Of a stretch of DNA of 64,000 nucleotides, positions 1 to 10,961 are shown in pieces. Positions within the stretch are counted from its first letter, which is position 1. Every line of letters starts with the position of its first letter. The notes below the pieces were generated by a model. That model saw only the letters and a program-made list of their open reading frames with translations. It searched no databases and was not told the DNA's origin. The position numbers and the translations under genes were made by a program. Source of the DNA: Metridium senile (taxonomy: Eukaryota; Cnidaria; Anthozoa; Actiniaria; Metridiidae); assembly GCA_949775045.1 (NCBI GenBank), contig OX459100.1:5208136-5272135 (forward strand), in the 5' to 3' direction.

Positions 1-111
1 TTCCTTTATAAAACATGTACACTGTATTGAAATAGAGATTCAAATATTGCCTTGTTCTTCGTGTACTGGACACAGTCTATACAATTCCATAGAAATAACA
101 AAAGACTCCAA

Positions 112-347
112 TTTAAACCACAGGTAGCCCAAGCTTGGTTTTTCAGGTTTTTGAATACAATATTTTTTTAAATAAATACTTTAATAAAACTTCCATTTCT
201 TACATAGAGTGTATTTTTGTGTATTTTTGATGTCTGTAACAAGTTTTTTCATAACTTACCCTCTCCTTAATAAAAGAATGAAATGCATTGTATTCAATAT
301 TGTATTAAAAAAACTCAAAAACCAAGCTTGGGCTACCTGTGTTTAAA
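112..347. mobile_element. MITE-like inverted-repeat element, CACAGGTAGCCC family (copy 1)
   Basis: The two ends are near-perfect inverted repeats. The left end reads CCACAGGTAGCCCAAGCTTG from 118 and the mirror image ends near 342. Both arms continue inward to an 'aatacaatatt' stretch. Both ends are bordered by TTTAAA-like sequence, so a TA or TTAA target is possible, but no convincing target-site duplication can be fixed. There is no coding capacity, so this would be a non-autonomous DNA transposon. A second copy with the same termini lies at 4518-4780. Confidence 0.7.
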
Positions 348-682
348 CAAAGAACGAAGCTAACAAAGAATACATTAGGTTTCCAGTTCACACAGTATTG
401 TTCTTGTTACTGTTGCAGATGCCCAAATGTTTCCTTGTCTTCAGCAATGTTTGTGTAGATTTGAATTAATACTCGGGTGCAAATTGTAAATGTAATTAGA
501 GTGTTTCTTTTTTATGTTTATGACCAATACTTCTAAAACTCATGAATAATTAATGAAGAGAAAACAAAGACAAAATCACTAGCATGAAGGAGTTTGAAAT
601 CTGATGAAACACTTGCATAAAATTAAGCCAACTTCGCTTTGACTTTCTCCAATAATTATCCAATAATTTGAGAAGTAATATC

Positions 683-816
683 CAACACTCGAAAGAGTGA
701 TTCATCAGGTTTTCAAACACCTCAAAATGGGCCCAAAAAAACTTGGCTGCGCCTCGTATTTTCAACCCATTTTTCGGTGTTTGAAAACCTGATGAAACAC
801 TCTTTCTCGTGTTTGA
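683..816. repeat. Fold-back (inverted repeat) element
   Basis: Arms of about 45 bp at 683-730 and 770-816 are reverse complements with few mismatches. The core GATGAAACACTC is shared with GAGTGATTCATC. The spacer is about 40 bp. A weaker match to the same motif lies upstream near 590-620. It is probably a small non-autonomous transposon; no target duplication is evident. Confidence 0.6.
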
Positions 817-1251
817 TATATTACTAGACATGGATGTAGCTTGATCCAATTGTAACATCTTTTGTCAACTACTTTACAGCTGTAATGTTGTTGAACATTC
901 ATTTTGTTTGCTTTTCCTTTATCCAGAGCGAATTTATTGTGTCCACATATCTCAGCTTAGCTTAGTTTTCCATTGGTTAACTATACTTTCTTTTAAACAC
1001 TTTGGTTGCTCAGCTTACAACAGTTTTCCTGACCAAAAGTCTTTTCCTTGACCATCATGACCAGTCAGTCTAGTACAATAGTACTCACATAATAGTACAA
1101 TGTCATATTTCAGCATGTATCTTTTTTTCTCTTTTGCTCCATTCTCTTTTTCTTCAAACCAAATATAATATCTTTTCAGACTATCACCAGCTTTAGCTGT
1201 CCATCAGTGTTTTTATAATGACTCAGTTTTTCTCCTTTTCCTTCACAACAA
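817..1251. other. Downstream flank of PIGT, no gene seen
   Basis: This AT-rich stretch lies 3' of PIGT on the minus strand and has no recognisable coding region. TTTATT at 933-938 reads AATAAA on the minus strand and is a candidate polyadenylation signal. It would give a 3' UTR of roughly 0.7 kb. The assignment is uncertain because it rests on one hexamer. Confidence 0.4.
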
Positions 1252-1680
1252 AATCTTTCTTGTAACCAAAATATGTCTTTGTGTTAACATTCCTGAGCTT
1301 AGCTTTCCATCAGTTGACCACAAAGTGTCTTCTTTTCCTCTGTTACAACGTACAACGTCTTTCTTGGAACCAAATGTCTTAGCCTTCAATCATTTAACTT
1401 AAAAGCCTTTAAATGCTCAAATTGTCTTCTTGTCTTTCTTGGAATCAAATGTCTTTGTGTTAACTTTTCCAAGCTTAGCTTTCCATCAGTTCCACTGCAG
1501 TTAACCTTAAAAGCCTTTAAATCCTCAAATTGTCGTCTTTTCCTCTGTTACAACATCTTTCTTGGAACCAAATGTCTTAGCCTTCCATCAGTTAACCGTA
1601 AAGTCATTTAAATGATCAATTTGTCTTCTTGTCCTCTGTTACAACATCTTTCTTGGAACCAAATATCTTTTCCTTGATTG
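1252..1680 (-). repeat. Degenerate tandem repeat covering the PIGT C-terminal codons and 3' UTR
   Basis: The plus-strand motif TCTTTCTTGGAACCAAATGT recurs with small changes near 1254, 1358, 1433, 1555 and 1648. Neighbouring blocks (TCCTCTGTTACAAC and CCATCAGTTAACC) recur with it. Spacing is irregular, roughly 75-120 bp. The last copy on the plus strand encodes the PIGT C-terminus on the minus strand; the other copies lie beyond the stop codon. The coding tail therefore appears to belong to a local tandem duplication that decayed outside the reading frame. Confidence 0.65.
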
Positions 1681-4600
1681 TCCCAAGCTTTGATTTTAGT
1701 TTACCCAATAGACCAGCACTTGCATTCTTAGGATCAACATCTTCAAATCTTCTGATGCACATGTTGTGATATGAGCCAAAGGCGATGGCTACGGCAGTAC
1801 AGGTAAGGCAGATAACATTGTAAGGCATACTGAAATCAGGCGTGGGAAGAGAGAGGAGGAGGGTTTCTGTATGCAGACGAACAAAGCTATCACTTTTGTC
1901 AATCCTGGTTGACGATCTGTAAAGAAAGATTTGGTGTCAACTGTTGGAGTATTGCATGATTGTTTATAGTTTAGTTTATATTCTAACTTTTCCTTTACAG
2001 TTTTATCAAAAAACCTTGAATGCTTCCAGGTTGATAGTGCATTCCAAGACCAAAGGGCATTGTGGGCCTCATTAATTAAGAAAATATATATACAGCGGTA
2101 TTTAATCCCCATAACTAGCTCATAATAATTATACAGTTTTGAATGGAATATACTAAGAATGAAACAACAGAACTATAATTATTATTTATTTAATAATTTA
2201 AACAATATTACATGACCCAAAATGCATTTTGTTCTTGCAATACACTATTCAATATGCAGTATTCTATGTTTTTTGAAATAGCTGTATACAAGGCAGATCT
2301 ATACCATATTAGTAAAGAACACTATTCAACAGTGGGCCCTGCGGTATATGCCTCTGAGACCAGACTGTTGCTGCAGTCTATTTACCTCAGCTCTAAACCA
2401 TCAGACACGATTGGTTGAAGGTCAACATAGTGCTGTTATCACTCACCTTGGAAACAGTAGAGAGGACGCTAGAGATCCAGCAGTAATATTTACTGAACTG
2501 CTCAACCTTGCCGATATCACTGATGAACTACATTGTATTGTATAAATGAATAAATAACTGTATGTAAGTCGAATGAATGAACAAATGTGGTAAGCAATGA
2601 AATCATTACTAAATAGATCAGTAAGATATAAAGTGTGAGAATAGATGATTACAAAAAAGAAATTTAATGGAAAGAGAAAAAGATTAAAAAACAGCCAGAC
2701 AGACAGATGGATGAAATAATCAATAAATGAATAAAACAAATGAATTACAGTGCAGACATTCCAACCAGGACCACTTAGACAAAACCATCCAATCAAAAAA
2801 CATTTAAACCAGACAGAGATTGAACTGATAATAGCATAAGCAAATCAAATTATAGTGTTCTCACACTCATAACATTCTTGAACTGAAAGCTGCAATATGA
2901 TTGGTTGATTATCAATTCATCTAAAGTGGTCCCGATTGGAGTGTCCGCACTGTAATAATGCATAGATTGATGAATGAAAGAATGAATGAATGAATAAGTG
3001 AACAAATGTATGAATGAATGAACTAATGAATGAACAAGCAATTAAATGAACATTGATGAACATCATGAACAAAAAAATTAATGGGAACATTGAAGATAAT
3101 AATAAATGAGAATATGCATGACTGACCAAATGAATGATTGACTGACTGACTGACTGAATGAATGACTGATTGAATGACTAACTGAATGGATGAATGAATA
3201 AATGAATGGATGAATGAATGGATGAATCAATGAACGAACGAACGAACGAACGAACGAACGAACGAACGAACGAACGAACGAACGAACGAACGAACGAACG
3301 AACGAACAAATGAATGAATGAATGAATAAATGAATGAATGAATGAATGTTGTCTACCTGATGTAAAACCCATGATGTGCATCAGGAGGATGTTCTGTCCA
3401 TTTCAAGAATCCCCTCTCAAACTGTACACTCATTTTTGTCACTGAATTTGCAGGCAAAGTAAACACAAGTTCTATAATGAAGGGTCTTTCTCTGTCTTTT
3501 GCTGGGATAACATGTAACTGATCTGAAAAATAAAATACATGAACAAGATCATCTCTCAATTCTGCACTGTCTGTGTAGCATTGTAAAAGGGTTTTTTTGA
3601 GCTCACTAAAAATCAGACAAACAGTACATGTCAACAATAATGTATCCTCTGTTTTAAAACAAATTAGCTCAGTAAAAAGCTGTGATAATTCTGTCTCAAC
3701 ATTTTGCAATTATGATAAGTCTGATGATTTAGCATTAATTTTTAGAAGAAAATACATTGTAACTTGTTGTCATTGTGCAGCAACACATTGTCTGTCTGTC
3801 TGTCCGTCCGTCCGTCCGTCCATCCGTTTGTCTGTCTCTTTGCCTTCCATATTTCTGTCTTAATAGTTTTCAGTCTATATTATTTTGCTTTCCATTTGTG
3901 TGTTAAGCTTCTAGTACAATTATAAGTTAGTAATATTACAACTCTCTACCTGGTTTGATTAGTTTGCCATTGCTTTCAATCTTCAAAGTGTGAATAAATA
4001 TCCTGATAAACCAAGGGTAGGTTGCAAAGTAGACAACTTGCAGAGGTTCAGATGGATGGTTATTGTACATTAAACAATTCACTCCTCCCTTCATCTCTCC
4101 ATATCCTAAACAAACAAGCAATTATTGGTAAGACCTAACATTATTTTGGTTAGCAAACTGTGCTATAATAATCCTTATTTTGAGGCTATTTACAGCGGTT
4201 TTCGACTTTCTGTGAACTCAGACATTTCAACGGTTAGTTGCAAAATACGTTTTTGTCTGCCATCAAACATAAAAGGTGGCAACTAATTAGCAGCAGATTT
4301 TTCCAGATAAAAAAATGGCCCTAGTGGACTATCACATGCAGAACACTCTACAAACTGAGCAACTGGGACCACAGTGGTCAGCAAGGCCAAGATCTAATTT
4401 ATATTTAGTCATGCTTAAGGACAAGCTCTACAGGTCCGATAGATAACCTAAGCTGAAATGTTTGTAAGATGAATGTATTAAATGAATGAAATCAATGTAA
4501 ATTGAGTTGTTGTTTATCCACAGGTAGCCCAAGCTCACTGTTAGTGTTGTTACTGTTACATAAGGCAGGAGAAAGTAACTACACCTGAACAAAATCGGCT

Positions 4601-7600
4601 GAAATTAACTCAGAGGATTATAGAGAACAAGATTATAAAGAACTTGTCTTCAACAAGAAGACACTGTAAGAGTTTTAATGATTTTGTTTAAATTTTAAGG
4701 CAAAAAAATTGAAGGTTCAAAAGTACCGCCATATATCCTTTAGTAAATCAACACAATCAGTGAGCTTGGGCTACCTGTGGTTTAAACCACTTGGAAATTA
4801 ATATAAAATTTATTTGACCTTTTGGATGATGTGTATAATTAACCACTCACCAGTAATAAACCTGTGAGCATGAAGCTGAGGAGTATAAACTGCAATTAAA
4901 AACAAACAAATTTAATATTTTATGCAATTATCACAGTTTATGAAACTAGACCTCTTTTAACACGTACAGCTTTAGGCTATGTTTACACGGAACCGGACAA
5001 ATTTTTGACTGGTCAAAAAAAACATCCGCTTAGGGGTTCCATTCACACAGGACCTGCATGCTAAACAAGCAATAATTTGGACGCCTAACCGATCAAATAT
5101 TCGTCTGAACAGAATGAAAATACTGATCGGCTCCGTGTGTACAGCATGTCCAGGACAATCTTTTGACTGGTCAAAAATTCATCCGGTACCGTGTAAACCT
5201 AGCCTTAACTTTCAAAATAATCAGGATATTTTGTAAATAATGTTTTCTACCTTTTTCATGTCTTTGTTTCCATCTGAATACAATGTTACCCTCGTTAGAG
5301 TTCACTAAATGCGACAAGGAAAAAACAGATCAAAAAATTAACTGATACTTAAAATAAATTTAGAAAAATATTTTTAGAAAATGATTACATTTGTATGATT
5401 TTAAATAATACTTTTACTTTTAAATACCATTGATCACTGTTGCAGTACATAATACAAGCGAAAATAATAACAATAATGTATCTGAATAATAAGTACTTAT
5501 TGACTGAGTGGGAGGGCCGTATGGGAAAATATTTGTCTCACAGTCATGATGTATGGACATCCCCTCAAATGACCAAGTGCCAAATATTTTCCCATACAGC
5601 CTGACCTAACTCAGTCAATACGTTTTTTATCATATGACCCACTCTTTATATTTTAAAGGCCATTTTTTGTGATGTTCGAGTAGCGGGTCCATATGTGTTT
5701 GTATGGACCAAGTGAATAAGCCGTACGGAACCCATCACATGCCTTTTTCCGAAGGTTTTCTTAAGAGCAAGTGCCGGGCAAAATACAGGTCATATGATAA
5801 TATACTGTATTTACCTAAATCTTTCACTTCATAAACTGCATATTCTTGCTGTGTTTGTCCTGTTACTTGTCTTACTACTGTGTTCAATGGTGGAGGTTTG
5901 AGGGCAAACTTACTGCCAGTCTAAATGAAGACAACACATGTACAAATGATACAAAATGTTGATACTAACTAAGATTATTTACAGTTTTTTGGAAAATGTA
6001 GAAGTCAAGATGAAGATTCCCAGGTTGAGCATCTTGTTCAGATCTTGTAACTAAGATATCTGGTAAATCATTCAAGATCTTACTAAAACCTTGACAAGAT
6101 CTTACTAAAACCTTGACAAGATCTTACTAAAACCTTGACAAGATCTTTCTAAAACCTTGGCAAGATCTTACTAAAACCTTGACAAGATCTTACTAAAACC
6201 TTGACAAGATCTTACTAAAACCTTGACAAGATCTTACTAAAACCTTGACAAGATCTTGCTAAAACCTTGACAAGATCTTACTAAAACCTTGGCAAGATCT
6301 TACTAAAACTTTGACAAGATCTTACTAAAACCTTGGCAAGATCTTACTAAAACCTTGACAAGATCTTACTAAAACTTTGGCAAGATCTTACTAAAATCTT
6401 GGCAAGATCTTACTTAATCCGTGGCAAGATCTTACTAAAACCTTGGCAAGATCTTACTAAAACCTTGGCAAGTAAATTTCTGGGAAGGATCTTGGGAAGT
6501 TCTTAATTAAAACTTTAGTTGACAGGAACTTGAAAGTTCATTCAAGTTTAGTAAATGTTTGTAGGTTGTGTTGATATTTATTTTACAGTGCGACGCACCT
6601 TACCGTGGCCACCCCATTAAAGCTTTGTACAGGTTAGTTTAGCGTTCAAAAGTTTCTCTTTTCAAATTATTTGCTACACCTTTTCAAATTTAAACATCCT
6701 GAGAGGTTTTTCAGCCACTTAAATAAACTTCACTCTTGTCTTCACTTTGAACATTTCAAAGTGTTTACCTTTTGACACTCGGCATGTCTTTGATATTAAG
6801 GTCAAATTATCGCTTTCTGATTGGTTAACTTGTACAAAACTTAATTAGGTGGCCACGGTAAGGTGCATCGCGCTGTAAAAGAAAAGATTCATCAGCCCGA
6901 AAGCTTGGTTCAAATATAATCAATAAGGTTGATGAAACGTTTCTTTTAAAATGAAATTCATTCAAGTTCTTGCAGATTGAGGATTACATGACATGATCGT
7001 GTAAGATCATGCCTGGATCTGGGTTATCAAACTGCTATATTATGTCACATATTGCTGCCATGTGCGGTGCACAATTATGCAAAAGATTATAGTTGTGTGT
7101 GTTTGCATATGTACTTCAACTTACATTATTGCCTGTGGTATCCACAAATACTCTACTAGTTGAAGCAAGAGGGCATTCAGACTCAATAGTTTGTGCAAAT
7201 AACTTCCTAAAAGACCAGTCTACAATACAAAAAAGAGTTTCAATAAGACTCATAAAATAACATTAATTCAATAAGAAAGACCAAGGTAAAGAAGTTACTA
7301 TGTTTCAACATCGTCCGATTATCAAGTGAGGTTTATTGTAAATATACAAGATTAGTGTAATTATGCAAGTACCGGTACAGCTCAATGATTTAATAGACAA
7401 ATAAGTCAAGTAAATAGTTTGGCTTTAACTGAGACGGAGTCAGTTTGTATGTTCAGCTTAGGTGACTTTCTTTTAATATAAAGCATTTCATATATCAAGC
7501 AATCAAACTTACTTTTGCATAAAATAATATTGTTTAATAATTGTTTCCAAGAAAATATAACAATTACTGTAAATAATTTCTTTAAAAAATTAACTTTACC

Positions 7601-10600
7601 TTCAGTTTTTACGATACATATAAAATGTGTACATGTATGTAATACTACATGTATGTATGCATGTCTAAAAACACTTACCCAGATTATCACTTCTCAGAAG
7701 AGGATCAAAGACTATAGAGACTGTCTGCTTTAGTTCTAAGGATAGCGTTTTACATGCGGGGTCCTTAAAACAGACAAAAATAGAATAATGTTCAAAAGAT
7801 TTCTTCTAATATTTATACTTTTTATTATAACAAGCTCAACTCTTACCTTACATATTGGTCTCAAATGAATTGCCATTGAATGATAGTTGACAGCATATAT
7901 ATACAAAGCATTGAATAATGTTGCAATACCAGCCTAAAAGAACAATACGATAGTATCAACAATTATAGTATATATTAAATGGAAATTAACTAGCGAATAA
8001 ACTAGTATAGGCTGTGTCAGTGTTTTATATAAACAATAATAAAATTTGTAACACCATCAAAAAAATTATATCGCTTTTTTTATTGGTTTACCACTTTTCC
8101 CGCTTCATATGTTATACTTAGTATCTCTCTAAGTCTAACTCTTTTACTCCGATGAAGGGCAAAAGCTTGAAGTTTAATAAGTTAAGTCAACATTTTTCAT
8201 GTTGTTACAAATTTCATTATATTACCTAATAAGATCAACAAATAAAGGATATACAATGAAATTAATGACAGTTGTGAAATCAGAAAAAAAAATAATGTTG
8301 ATGATGATGATCAATGATGATGATGTTGATAGTGGACTAATATTATAATATAATTATATAATTACTTTATTATGTATTGTTCAGTAATACTATGGTGATG
8401 GAGATAATAATCATGACAATAATCATTATGATTAGCCTCCTCCACAGGCAACCCTTTCCTTTTCCTTTCTCTCTCATGGGATCCCTTTGTCATTTGACCG
8501 AGGAGGATTGGTCCCCGGCAAGAAATGAATGCCCCCCTCCTGTGGAGCCTCAGTACCTCCCGGTCACTCGAGACAGGAAGCCCAATAAAAGAAAATGGAG
8601 CAGAGACGCCTGTGGAGGAGGCTACATTATGATAACAATGACAAAAATTGTGATAATTGCAATGGTGATAATGGTAATGATGCTAATGATGATGGGAAAT
8701 GTGGCAAAGATTAAGAAGGTTGCACTGCTATAGTGATCATGATAATAATGGTGACAATAATGGCAATGATGATAAAGGAAAACATGACAATAAAGAGAAA
8801 ACTGATGAGGATAGCAATGAGGATAAAAAATATTATTAACAGGTTCCCATTTAAATCTGTACTTTCCCATTTAAATCTGTACTTATGCAAATTGTGTTGA
8901 TGTGTGCTAAACACACAGATCAACCAATCAGAGAAGTTCAATTCAGAAATAATATACTCTGATTGGTTGATCTGTGTGTTTAGCACACATCAACACAATT
9001 TGCATAAGTACAGATTTAAATGGGAAAGTACAGATTTAAATGGGAACCTGTTTGTGATAATTGCAATGGTGATAATGGTAATGATGCTAATGATGATGGG
9101 AAATGTGGCAATGAAGATTAAAAAAGATGCACTGCTATAGTGATGATAATGATGGTGACAATAATGGCAATGATGATAAACGAAAATATGATAATCAAGA
9201 GAAAACTGATGAGGATAGCAATGAGGATAACAAATATTATAGTATATAATATGATAAAATTATAGCAATTATAAGTATTACTAATTTTACCTTTGAGTCA
9301 CATGGTAGTAGTTTTTTCCATGGTGTAAGGTTTTCTGTGCAAACAATCTCTCTCCCTAGAGCAGAATATCTCAATAATGATGAGTTAAGACTTCTAGATG
9401 ATGCCACTCCCTCCCTTCTGAACGAGAAGTTTGGTGAGACTGAAGTTTTTGCATCAATGAAGTTCAGAGAAGCACAGAATTGACCAGATAATGCCTGGGT
9501 AAGACCAGTCCACTTGTCACCAACACTGACAGGAGTTAAAATGAAAAGGTATTTGAAAGAAAGAAACATACAACGAAAGGAAAAAAGAAAGAAGAATTTG
9601 GGAGTATATGAATGGATAAATGAACATTTCAAATAAATGAATGACAAATGAATGATGAACAAATTTATGAATGAATGAATGGAGGAGGGATTGATAAATG
9701 AATAAATGAATGAATGGAGGGATTGATAAATGAATGAATGAATGAAATAATATATAAATAAAATAATAAATTAGTGAATTAAATGAATAAATAAATTTGA
9801 ACAACGAAATTGATAAATGAATTGATTGATTGATGAATGGATGGATGGATGGATGGATGGATGGATGGATGGATGGATTGATGGATGGATGGATGGAAGA
9901 AAGAAAGAAAGAAAGAAAAGAGTAGAAATGAAGAAGAGTAGGCCTGGGAAAAAATGAAGGAAAGGATAACAAGCTAAAAGAAAGACTGAAAAAAAGAAGT
10001 CAGAGAACAGTATGCAGCTAAGAAAAGAATGATGAGTGTACACATACCTTTCCTTCACTTTGTCTTGGAACCAAACCCATAGCTCTGCCCCTGGTGGTGC
10101 TGATTCTACTGGGTATCCCCATAGATCACTCTTCCAATGACCCTGGGTAAGACTTAAATGCAGCTCTTCTACAGAATACTTATCAACTATGTGACCAAAG
10201 GACTTTGGGAAGAGATTGAAATGAGAAACTGGAACAAAGGAGAAAGAGAGAGGAAATGAAAAAGGGGAATATTTTTTAGTAATATTGCAGCTTATATTGG
10301 ATTCATTTTTTCTACAACATCTAATAAGGGAGAACCATGTGACCTCTGGGAGTGCCTGGATTTGTTTTCCTTCCTCTGCAGGGAATATTTTCTGAAATCT
10401 TAAAAGCATCCCCCCCCCCTACCCCCCCCCCCCCCCCCCCTCCTAACTAACATAAAAAAATAAAAATATTAATAATAACCATACAATCCAGATGAGCTTA
10501 TTATGTGAAACCCAAGGGTTTCATTCATGATTGTACATCACTTGAAACCACTCAAAAAATATAAATTAATTGTAAGTAACTTAGTCACAAATGAATAATT

Positions 10601-10961
10601 TCAACTTGAAAGTGCCCAATACAGTGTAAATAAATATTGCTTACACGGTTGTCATGGATCAACCTTATCATCGATATCATGTAATATAATCTTTACCATT
10701 AAATTCAAAGTTTCTGCTTTACTTTTCTTAAAAATTTTGCTAAACGATAGTCAAGATTTCAGACCTGTGAGGCGGATACATATACTTACAAGCATTGTGG
10801 TCCTTGATATCCACGTCCCATAGCGTTGTAAACTGAAAGTAGCTATACACATGACCTGTAGCTAGTGGCTTGATGAAAATTTCTTCGTGAAACTCATCAT
10901 TAGAGGCAAAACAAGATGAGAAAATACACAAAACTATAACAAGATGAAGATAGTCCGCCAT
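1616..10961 (-). CDS. PIGT: GPI transamidase component PIG-T, complete 13-exon gene
   Basis: PIG-T is a subunit of the ER-membrane GPI transamidase complex, which cleaves the C-terminal signal of precursor proteins and attaches the GPI anchor. It stabilises the complex and pairs with the PIG-K protease. Coding exons, in gene order: 10961-10790, 10228-10048, 9525-9291, 7933-7847, 7763-7679, 7219-7125, 5920-5815, 5304-5251, 4889-4851, 4105-3950, 3522-3357, 2527-2447, 1916-1616. All introns are GT-AG and all phases agree. The total is 1758 nt, or 585 residues; human PIG-T has 578. Residues 1-20 form a signal peptide ([20 protein letters not shown]). [15 protein letters not shown] lies at 179-193; Cys180 aligns with human Cys182, which is known to form the disulfide with [12 protein letters not shown] and [11 protein letters not shown] are conserved in exon 11. 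A C-terminal membrane segment follows [10 protein letters not shown] (from 516), then a lysine-rich cytosolic tail. The chosen ATG sits in a strong Kozak context (AAGATGG) and starts the signal peptide; an in-frame ATG 17 codons upstream (11012) would spoil it. Exon limits were set by hand from homology and splice sites. Confidence 0.97.
2940..3350. repeat. TGAA / CGAA tetranucleotide microsatellites in PIGT intron 11
   Basis: Tracts of (TGAA)n, (TGAC)n and a pure (GAAC)n run of about 19 units at roughly 3232-3307 lie just 3' of exon 11 on the gene's sense strand. The array ends within about 10 bp of the exon 11 donor at 3356. The long reading frames of repeated Ser-Phe-Ile-His or Val-Arg-Ser-Phe here are translations of the microsatellite, not protein. 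Confidence 0.95.
3789..3840. repeat. TGTC / CGTC tetranucleotide microsatellite in PIGT intron 10
   Basis: A short run of TGTC units passes into CGTC units and back, with some imperfect units. It is intronic. Confidence 0.9.
4518..4780. mobile_element. MITE-like element, CACAGGTAGCCC family (copy 2), in PIGT intron 9
   Basis: The 263-bp element has perfect 23-bp terminal inverted repeats beginning CCACAGGTAGCCCAAGCTCA at the left and mirrored at the right. The interior is unrelated to copy 1 apart from the ends and has no coding capacity. TA or TTTA-like bases flank the ends, but no clean duplication is visible. It fills a third of the intron between exons 10 and 9. Confidence 0.8.
4974..5206. 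mobile_element. MITE-like element with GTTTACACGG termini, in PIGT intron 8
   Basis: The left end AGGCTATGTTTACACGG followed by ACCGGACAA and TTTTGACTGGTCAAAA is mirrored at the right end, where GGTACCGTGTAAACCTAGCC closes the element. Arms are about 45 bp and the interior is about 140 bp. The TTGACTGGTCAA motif is itself nearly palindromic. The element nearly fills the 361-bp intron. No autonomous partner or target duplication is seen. Confidence 0.75.
5497..5624. repeat. Inverted-repeat element in PIGT intron 7
   Basis: TATTGACTGAG at the left pairs with CTCAGTCAATA at the right, and CCGTATGGGAAAATATTT pairs with AAATATTTTCCCATACAG. Related fragments of a fold-back sequence may extend to about 5800 (GGTCCATATGTG and TGTATGGACC). 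It is probably part of a larger non-autonomous transposon. Confidence 0.65.
6073..6472. repeat. 22-bp minisatellite, about 18 copies, in PIGT intron 6
   Basis: The unit AAGATCTTACTAAAACCTTG plus two bases (AC or GC) repeats about 18 times with no spacer and only a few substitutions. On the PIGT sense strand each unit contains GGTTTTAGTAAG, which combines a GT and a TTTTAG string. The array thus offers many weak decoy splice motifs. It has no spacer diversity and is not a CRISPR. Confidence 0.95.
6581..6880. mobile_element. MITE-like element with GCACCTTACCGTGGCCACC termini, in PIGT intron 6
   Basis: The left end TTTTACAGTGCGACGCACCT continuing TACCGTGGCCACC is mirrored at the right end, GGTGGCCACGGTAAGGTGCA followed by TCGCGCTGTAAAA. 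The total is about 300 bp with no coding capacity. The CAG/CTG ends resemble hAT elements, but I cannot find an 8-bp target duplication, so the superfamily is left open. Confidence 0.75.
8034..8222. repeat. Inverted-repeat element in PIGT intron 3
   Basis: AAATTTGTAACACCAT near 8041 pairs with ATGTTGTTACAAATTT near 8200. The interior holds a GATGAAGGGCAAAAGCTTGA stretch. The arms are imperfect. It is a probable decayed transposon. Confidence 0.5.
8433..8624. mobile_element. 192-bp MITE with 9-bp target-site duplication, in PIGT intron 3
   Basis: The left terminus TAGCCTCCTCCACAGGC is perfectly mirrored at the right end (8608-8624). CATTATGAT occurs immediately before the element (8424-8432) and again immediately after it (8625-8633), a 9-bp direct duplication. 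Nine-base duplications are typical of Mutator-like elements and also seen in Merlin-like ones. There is no coding capacity, so this is a non-autonomous element. The first six bases of its termini match those of the 57-bp element at 13353. Confidence 0.88.
8651..9240. repeat. ~190-bp direct repeat flanking a 215-bp near-perfect palindrome
   Basis: The GAT-rich segment at about 8651-8837 is repeated at about 9054-9240 in the same orientation with few changes. Between them, 8838-9052 is a palindrome. Its ~95-bp arms (8838-8932 and 8958-9052) match as reverse complements and leave a 25-bp loop. The arms begin AACAGGTTCCCATTTAAATC and each contains two copies of a CCCATTTAAATCTGTACTT motif. It lies in PIGT intron 3. 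Confidence 0.9.
9600..9920. repeat. TGAA, GGAT and GAAA microsatellites in PIGT intron 2
   Basis: (GAAT)n and (AAAT)n tracts lie at about 9600-9790, then (ATGG)n at about 9836-9896 and (AAAG)n at about 9897-9918. They cause long spurious reading frames rich in Ser-Ile-His-Pro on the minus strand. Confidence 0.95.
10410..10443. repeat. Poly-C tract in PIGT intron 1
   Basis: About 32 bases are almost pure C, interrupted by TA at 10420-10421 and a T at 10441. On the PIGT sense strand this is a G-run. It is also a likely site of sequencing length error. Confidence 0.95.

Noticed and set aside
6073..6472. CRISPR-like regular repeats
   Set aside because: The 22-bp units are contiguous with no variable spacers, lie in an animal gene intron and have no cas genes nearby.
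9517..9972. Long minus-strand frame of Ser-Ile-His-Pro repeats
   Set aside because: Translation of GGAT/GAAT microsatellites in a PIGT intron; only the adjoining exons 2 and 3 are real coding sequence.
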